Assembly (NCBI GenBank): GCA_037576195.1
Contig: CM075103.1
Location: 15,934,001-15,998,000 of the forward strand
Source: Phytoseiulus persimilis
Taxonomy: Eukaryota; Arthropoda; Arachnida; Mesostigmata; Phytoseiidae
Direction of reading: 5' to 3'
Length of the DNA stretch: 64,000 nucleotides
A program made the translations under genes and the position numbers. This document shows, one piece after another, positions 57,450 through 64,000 of this stretch. Below the pieces are notes generated by a model that was not told the origin of the DNA, did no database searches, and was given only the letters and a program-made list of their open reading frames with translations. Each line of letters opens with the position of its first letter. The first letter of the stretch is position 1.

Positions 57450-60400
57450 ATGAGACCTGTGTTTCCAACTGGTGTGGTCTGCCTCGCTCTCCTCTGTGGT
57501 GTTAGCTCTCAGCGACGCCCGGAGGTCTCATCGGGAGGCGACCGCAATGGCGGAGGACCTGGCAGTGGCCTGAACGAAGGATTCAGTCTTAATGGAGGTG
57601 GAGGAGGAGACGGCGGCCGCAGCGGTGGATCGGCCGCCGACGGCGGCCTGAACGGTCTCGCTGACCGGAACGGTTCAAGTGGCGGAGGACTAAAAATAGG
57701 AGGTGGCTCGGGAGACGGCGGCTCAAATGGAGGAGGTTTCAGCTGGAGCTTCAACAGAGGTTCGAGCGGCGGGGGTTCGAACGGAGGCAACGGTGGCGGT
57801 CTCTTCAACGGTGGATCCAGCGGTCGCTCCAACGGCTCTGGCTCAGACCGAGGTGGATTCAACTGGAGCTACAACGGTGCTTCAGGGCGAGGTGGTTCGA
57901 ACGGAAGTTCCGGTGGTCGCATGAACGGTAGCGGATCAGGTGGCAGCTCAAACGGAGGTGGCTTCAACTGGAGCTACAATAGAGGTTCGGGAGGCGGCGG
58001 CGGCGGCGGCGGCCTCATGAATGGTGGATCAAACTCTGGGAGTGGTGGCAGCGGCTCGAACGGAGGAGGCTTCAGCTGGAGCATGAACAGTGGTTCAGGA
58101 GACGGAAGTGCAAACGAAGGCTCTGGCGGTCAACTCAACGGTGGCGGTTTCAACGGCCTCATCAACGGTGGATCGAACGGCAGCGGCGGCATGGACGGAA
58201 TAATAAACGGTCGCGACGGCAACTCAGGCGGCAGTTCGGGCGGTCCGAACGGCGGAGGCTTCAACTGGAACATGAACGGTGGTTCAGGGACCGACGGTGC
58301 AAACGGCTCTGGCGCTCACGTTAACGGTGGATCAAACTCCGGAGCTGGTGGCGGCGGTTCGAGCGGAAGAGGCTTCAACTGGAACATGAACGGTGGTTCA
58401 GGTGGCGGAAGTGCAAACCAAGGCTCCGGCGGTCGCGGCAACGGTGGATCAAATGGCAGCGGCGGCTTGAGTGGAGGGATAAATGGTCGCAACGGTGGCT
58501 CGAGCGGTTCGAACGGGGGAGGCGCGAACTGGAGCATCAATGGTGGTTCACGAGGCGACCGTGCAAACCGAGACTCTGGCAGTCGCGTTGACGGTGGTGT
58601 CAACGGCGGCTCCAACGGCCGCTTCAACGGTGGTTCCAACGGTGGCGAATCAAGAGAGCAATGCAATCGTCGCGTTGCAGATTCGTTCGGCTCCATGATC
58701 AGCGACCTAAAAAAAATGTGTGAGTGATATGAGAATACGAAATTTGAAGCTCGACATCTCAAGCCAGATCGAGGACGAAACTCTCGAAAACAACCAGTCA
58801 GTAACCTCCCCCGACCCTTCTCCTTGACAGGGCAACTGAAGGACCAAATGAAGGCTGAAATGGCCCAAGCAGGTCTGTCGGAGTTCTCGAACCTCGCCAG
58901 CCGGTTTGGGGGACTTTCCGCAGGAGGTCTTGGCGGAGGAAACGGATTCGGCGGGGGACTCGGTGCGGGGTTCAGTAGTATGCTCAACCTCATGATGAGA
59001 CTCGCCGCCAAATTCGGCGCAATGATGGCCGCCGCTTTCGGATCAGGTTTTGGCCTCGGTCTCGGTGGTGGCGTGGCCGGAAGCTTAATGAGGAAATTCG
59101 CGTCAGGCATGCAAGGGATGCTTGGCGCAGGTCTCGGTGGAGGCCTCGGACACCTGGGCTTAGGAGGACTCTTCAGTGGCGCTGGCGGCGGTCTCGGCGG
59201 ACTTCTCGGCGGAGGTGAAGGACTCGGATTCGGCAGAGGCTCAGGAGGAAGCGGTGGACTTGGAGGCGGTCTCGGCGGACTTGGACTTGGAAGCGGTCTC
59301 GGCGGACTTGGACTTGGAAGCGGTCTCGGCGGACTTGGACTTGGAAGCGGTCTCGGCGGACTTGGACTTGGAGGCGGTCTCGGCGGACTTGGCCTCGGAG
59401 GCAGTTCAGGTGGATCTGCTGGCGGTGGTTCGGGCGGAAGCGGGGGACTCGGACGCGGTCTCAACGGGCTCGGAGGTGGACTCGGTGGCGGTTCCGGTGG
59501 ATCTTCCGGCGGTGGTTCGGGAGGAGCTTCTGGTGGAAGTTCAGGAGGAAGCGGTGGACTTGGAGGCGGTCTCGGCGGACTTGGACTTGGAAGCGGTCTC
59601 GGCGGACTTGGACTTGGAGGCGGTCTCGGCGGACTTGGCCTTGGAGGAGGTTCAGGTGGATCTGCTAGCGGTGGTTCGGGTGGAAGCGGGGGACTCGGAC
59701 GCGGTCTCAGCGGACTCGGTCTCAACGGGCTCGGAGGCGGACTCGGTGGCGGCTCCGCTGGATCTTCCGGCGGTGGTTCGGGAGGAGCTTCTGGTGGAGG
59801 TTCAGGAGGAAGCGGTGGACTTGGAGGCGGTCTCGGCGGGCTTGGAGGCGGTTTCAACGGACTCGGTCTCAACGGGCTCGGAGGCGGACTCGGTGGCGGC
59901 TCTGATGGATCTTCCGGCGGTGGTTCGGGAGGAGCTTCTGGTGGAGGTTCAGGAGGAAGCGGTGGACTTGGAGGCGGTCTCGGCGGCCTTGGAGGACGTT
60001 TCAACGAACTCAGTCTCGGTGGCGGTTCCGGTGGATCTTCCGGCGGTGGTTCGGGAGGAGCTTCTGGTGGAGGTTCAGGAGGAAGCGGTGGACTTGGAGG
60101 CGGTCTCGGCGGACTTGGACTTGGAGGCGGTCTCGGTGGACTCGGCTTTGGAGGGGGTTCAGGTGGATCTGCTAGCGGGGGACTCGGACGCGGTCTCAAC
60201 GGACTCGGAGGCGGACTCGGTGGCGGCTCCGGTGGATCGTCTAGCGGTGGTTCGGGAGGAGCTTCTGGTGGAGGTTCAGGAGGAAGCGGTGGACTTGGAG
60301 GCGGTCTCGGCGGCCTTGGAGGACGTTTCAACGAACTCAGTCTCGGTGGCGGTTCCGGTGGATCTTCCGGCGGTGGTTCGGGAGGAGCTTCTGGTGGAGG

Positions 60401-63400
60401 TTCAGGAGGAAGCGGTGGACTTGGAGGCGGTCTCGGCGGACTTGGACTTGGAGGCGGTCTCGGTGGACTCGGCTTTGGAGGAGGTTCAGGTGGATCTGCT
60501 AGCGGGGGACTCGGACGCGGTCTCAACGGACTCGGAGGCGGACTCGGTGGCGGCTCCGGTGGATCGTCTAGCGGTGGTTCGGGAGGAGCTTCTGGTGGAG
60601 GTTCAGGAGGAAGCGGTGGACTTGGAGGCGGTCTCGGCGGACTTGGAGGCGGTCTCAACGGGCTCGGAGGCGGACTCGGTGGCGGCTCCGGTGGATCGTC
60701 TAGTGGTGGTTCGGGAGGAGCCTCTGGTGGAGGTTCAGGAGGAAGCGGTGGACTTGGAGGCGGTCTCGGCGGACTTGGCCTTGGAGGAGGTTCAGGTGGA
60801 TCTTCCGGCGGTGGTTCGGGAGGAGCTTCTGGTGGAGGTTCAGGAGGAAGCGGTGGACTTGGAGGCGGTCTCGGCGGACTTGGCCTTGGAGGAGGTTCAG
60901 GTGGATCTTCCGGCGGTGGTTCGGGAGGAGCTTCTGGTGGAGGTTCAGGAGGAAGCGGCGGGCTTGGAGGCGGTCTCGGCGGGCTTGGAGGCGGTCTCGG
61001 CGGGCTTGGAGGCGGTTTCAACGGACTTGGCCTTGGAGGAGGTTCAGGTGGATCTTCCGGCGGCGGTTCGGGAGGAGCTTCTGGTGGAGGTTCAGGAGGA
61101 AGCGGTGGACTTGGAGGCGGTCTCGGCGGACTTGGACTTGGAGGCGGTCTCGGCGGACTTGGACTTGGAGGCGGTCTCGGCGGACTTGGCCTTGGAGGCG
61201 GTTCAGGTGGATCTGCTGGCGGTGGTTCGGGAGGAAGCGGGGGACTCGGACGCGGTCTCAACGGACTCGGTCTCAATGGGCTCGGAGGCGGACTCGGTGG
61301 CGGCTCCGGTGGATCGTCTAGTGGTGGTTCGGAAGGAGCCTCTGGTGGAAGTTCCGGAGGGAGCGGTGGACTTGGAGGCAGTCTCGGCGGACTTGGAGGC
61401 GGTCTCGGCGGACTTGGAGGCGGTTTCAACGGACTCGGCCTCGGTGGCGGTTCCGGTGGATCTTCCGGCGGTGGTTCGGGAGGAGCTTCTGGTGGAGGTT
61501 CAGGAGGAAGCGGTGGACTTGGAGGCGGTTTCGGCGGACTTGGCCTTGGAGGCGGTCTCGGCGGACTTGGCCTTGGAGGCGGTTCAGGTGGATCTGCTGG
61601 CGGTGGTTCGGGAGGAAGCGGGGGACTCGGACGCGGTCTCAACGGACTCGGTCTCAACGGGCTCGGAGGCGGACTCGGTGGCGGCTCCGGTGGATCTTCC
61701 AGCGGTGGTTCGGGAGGAGCTTCTGGTGGAGGTTCAGGAGGAAGCGGTGGACTTGGAGGCGGTCTCGGCGGACTTGAAGGCGGTCTCAACGGGCTCGGAG
61801 GCGGACTCGGTGGCGGCTCCGGTGGATCGTCTAGTGGTGGTTCGGGAGGAGCTTCTGGTGGAAGTTCCGGAGGGAGCGGTGGACTTGGAGGCAGTCTCGG
61901 CGGACTCGGTGGCGGCTCCGGTGGATCTTCCAGCGGTGGTTCGGGAGGAGCTTCTGGTGGAGGTTCAGGAGGAAGCGGTGGACTTGGAGGCGGTCTCGGC
62001 GGACTTGGAGGCGGTCTCAACGGGCTCGGAGGCGGACTCGGTGGCGGCTCCGGTGGATCGTCTAGTGGTGGTTCGGGAGGAGCTTCTGGTGGAAGTTCCG
62101 GAGGGAGCGGTGGACTTGGAGGCAGTCTCGGCGGACTCGGAGGTGGTTTCAACGGACTCGGTCTCGGCGGCGGTTCCGGTGGATCTTCTGGCGGAGCTTC
62201 GGGAGGAGCATCTGGTGGAGGTTCAGGAAGAAGCGGTGGACTTGGAGGCGGTCTCAGCGGACTCGGCTTCAACGGCCTTGGAGGTCGACTCGGTGGCGGT
62301 TCCGGTGGAAGTTCTAGCGGTGGCTCGGGAGGAGCCTCTGGCGGCGGTTGGGGACTCAATCTCGGCGATCTCGGGGAGAGCTCATCTGGAGGCGGACGCA
62401 CTGGAGGGAGCGGAGGAAGCAGCAGATTTAACCTCAGTGGACTCAATCTCGGCGGCCTCGAGGAGGGCTCATCTGGAGGCGGAAGCACAGGAGGGAGCAG
62501 CGTATTTAACCTCAGTGGACTCAATCTCGGCAACGGTGATGACTCTGGTGGGAGCTCCGGAGGCGGCAGCGGATCAGGATTGAACCTGGGCGGTCTCGGC
62601 CTTGGGGGCGAGAGCTCTGGAGGGAGCGGAAGCAGCGGAGGACTGAATCTCGGCGGATCTGGCGGAAGCACTACTGGTAGCTCCGGAGGAAGCGGAAGTG
62701 GTGGCGGATTGAACTTCGGCGGTTTCAGCCTCGGCGGTGGAAGCGCCGGGGGAAGCAGAAGTGGCGGCGGGAGCGCTGGAGGAAGCGGAGGTGGCGGCGG
62801 ATTGAACCTCGGCGGTCTCAGCCTCGGCGGTGGCAGCTCCGGAGGAAGCGGAGGTGGCGCCGGAAGCGCTGGAGGGAGCAGAGGTGGCGGCGGAAGCGCT
62901 GGAGGGAGCGGAGGTGGCGGCGGATTGAACCTCGGCGGTCTCAGCTTCGGCGGTGGCAGCTCCGGAGGAAGCGGAGGTGGCGGCGGAAGCGCTGGAGGAA
63001 GCGGAGGTGGCGGCGGAAACGCTGGAGGAAGCGGAGGTGGCGGCGGAAGCGCTGGAGGAAGCGGAGGTGGCGGCGGAAGCGCTGGAGGAAGCGGAGGTGG
63101 CGGCGGGAGCGCTGGAGGAAGCGGAGGTGGCGGCGGGAGCGGTGGTAGATGGGGATGGAATCTCAGCAATCTTGGACTTGGTGGCGGCAGCGGAAACGGT
63201 GGAAGATGGGGACTGAACTTCGGCGGTCTCGGTTCGGGTGGCCGCTCCGGTGGTGCGTCCGGAGGAGGCGGCGCAGGCGGTGGTGCTGGAGGAGGCGCAG
63301 GCGGTGGCGCTGGAGGAGGCGCGGGCGGTGGCGCTGGAGGAGGCGCAGGCGGCTTGGGATTGGGCCTCGGTGGTCTGGGGCTTGGAGGCCGCAGCCTATC

Positions 63401-63419
63401 CATCGGATTCGGTCGCTGA
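57450..63419 (+). CDS. Giant secreted glycine-rich structural or adhesive protein
   Basis: Two exons (57450-58719 and 58831-63419) encode 1,952 codons plus stop in phase. The ATG opens a signal peptide (MRPVFPTGVVCLALLCGVSS). Residues about 25-400 are Gly, Ser and Asn repeats with aromatic motifs such as GGGFNWSYN and GGGFNWNMN. A non-repetitive, probably helical segment follows (REQCNRRVADSFGSMISDLK, QLKDQMKAEMAQAGLSEFSN), then LMMRLAAKFGAMMAAAFG. From residue about 540 on come arrays of GGLGLGGGLGG and GGSGGSSGGGSGGASGGGSG, then a 10-residue array GSGGGGGSAG, an 8-residue array GGGAGGGA, and a short end RSLSIGFGR. Neither the family nor the role is certain. The architecture (signal, Gly arrays, one folded segment) resembles silks, cements and cuticle glycine-rich proteins of arachnids. 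The gene is intact, with TATA box and poly(A) signal. Repeat copy number may be misassembled. Confidence 0.9.
59230..62370 (+). repeat. Coding tandem array of the glycine-rich gene, main block
   Basis: Imperfect higher-order repeats alternate a Gly-Leu module (GGACTTGGAGGCGGTCTCGG) with a Gly-Ser module (GGTGGTTCGGGAGGAGCTTC). The two long stretches 59990-60230 and 60300-60545 are almost identical to each other, showing recent duplication. Copies vary by whole modules, as unequal crossing-over produces. Confidence 0.85.
62970..63150 (+). repeat. 30-bp coding minisatellite in the glycine-rich gene
   Basis: A 30-bp unit (GGAAGCGGAGGTGGCGGCGG plus AAGCGCTGGA) encoding GSGGGGGSAG is repeated about six times with few changes. 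A looser form begins near 62700. Downstream, at about 63265-63350, a separate 24-bp unit encodes GGGAGGGA about four times. Confidence 0.85.
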
Positions 63420-63450
63420 GACGGATTCGTTGAAACTCTTGTTGAAAATT

Positions 63451-63456
63451 AATAAA
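63451..63456 (+). terminator. Poly(A) signal of the glycine-rich gene
   Basis: AATAAA lies 32 bases after the TGA stop, so the 3' UTR is short. Confidence 0.75.
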
Positions 63457-64000
63457 CTTGGAAAGTTTTCTGACGAACCGAGTTTTCATGGACTTAACAC
63501 TCTGCCTCGATTTACGGTTGCGGTTGATCTCTGCCCGAAACTTCAAGCCACACTGGATCGCGGTGGACCGCGAATTTGATAGCACATATCACAAGAAATT
63601 CGTTTGAAACAATTGTTGGACGTATCACAGGTCTCGGAATCCTGGACACGATTTCCTGATCGCTAACTGATTAGATCAGCTGATATTAAAGAGCCTCGCA
63701 TCTAATGAATACAGTCAGAAACTCCCTCAAACTCCGATCCACTGATCTTGCTTCCGTTGCCGATCACCGTTGCTGTCTCCCAGAAGAGCACCGTTGTTCT
63801 AGAGGTTTTCAACGTGACAGTACTTCCGCTGAACGCGGATTCTTCATGGTACCTTCATGCTCTCGCATGGAGTCCTTGAACCGCTTGTTTGGGAAAGTGT
63901 TGGGGGGGATTATGATTATGACAATGATTGGGATCATAATCGTTATAACAGAATCGCCGGAATCATAATCACTGCTGTTATTTTAATCATATTCACAACC
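63457..64000. other. Right end of the window, no gene recognised
   Basis: AT-rich at the far end, with several ATTATGATTATGAC-like short repeats after 63910. An 87-codon ATG frame at 63705-63968 has no family match. Confidence 0.5.

Noticed and set aside
59176..62583. Plus-strand frame of 1,135 codons with VDLEAVSADL repeats
   Set aside because: It is a shifted frame of the same repeat array, with no signal, splice sites or promoter of its own.
58316..63403. Minus-strand frame of 1,695 codons, Pro-rich, looking like an extensin
   Set aside because: It is the exact antisense of the glycine-rich coding array, crosses that gene's intron, and starts without an ATG. The plus-strand gene has signal peptide, TATA box and poly(A) signal.
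1..64000. CRISPR arrays, operons or bacterial mobile elements
   Set aside because: Gene structure is eukaryotic throughout; repeats have no spacer pattern and no bacterial genes are present.

Overview
This window is animal nuclear DNA. It has many short introns with GT..AG borders (often 60-150 bp), vertebrate-like single-copy housekeeping genes, and divergent chemoreceptors. The two gustatory-type receptors, two ionotropic receptors of a divergent chelicerate type, small introns and a roughly balanced base composition point to an arthropod. A mite is most likely, and my best guess is a mesostigmatid predatory mite such as Galendromus/Metaseiulus. That species-level statement is inference; no organism name can be read from the sequence.

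Layout, left to right: a gene-poor start; a gustatory receptor (3619-4746, +); a gene-poor gap; the tuberin/TSC2 gene (about 8395-17323, -), a TORC1 inhibitor with more than 20 exons; a gap of about 2.5 kb; WDR24 (19861-24140, +), a GATOR2 subunit and TORC1 activator, head to head with TSC2; a small two-exon secreted protein (24755-25823, -) with its own TATA box; a nine-exon SLC5-type sodium-coupled transporter (27978-32476, +); a second gustatory receptor (34318-35466, -); AP-2 sigma (36953-37562, +); two tandem ionotropic receptors (40290-49051 and 51182-55399, +); and a very large secreted glycine-rich protein gene (57450-63419, +) with a clear TATA box and poly(A) signal.

Repeats sit mainly in introns. 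A tRNA-derived SINE-like element is present twice, each time antisense inside a first intron (transporter and second ionotropic receptor). There is a roughly 20-bp minisatellite, a second dispersed repeat pair, a three-copy foldback cluster near 43.7 kb, and the 4.6-kb coding repeat array of the glycine-rich gene.

Functional themes: growth control (TSC2 and WDR24 side by side), chemosensation (two gustatory and two ionotropic receptors), membrane transport and endocytosis (SLC5, AP-2 sigma), and an extracellular structural or adhesive product (the glycine-rich protein, possibly also the small secreted one). I reconstructed exon borders by hand from reading frame, splice dinucleotides and remembered family alignments. 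Total lengths divide by three for the transporter, AP-2 sigma, both ionotropic receptors, the small secreted gene and the glycine-rich gene. The 5' end and several middle exons of TSC2, and about 400 bp in the middle of WDR24, remain unresolved.
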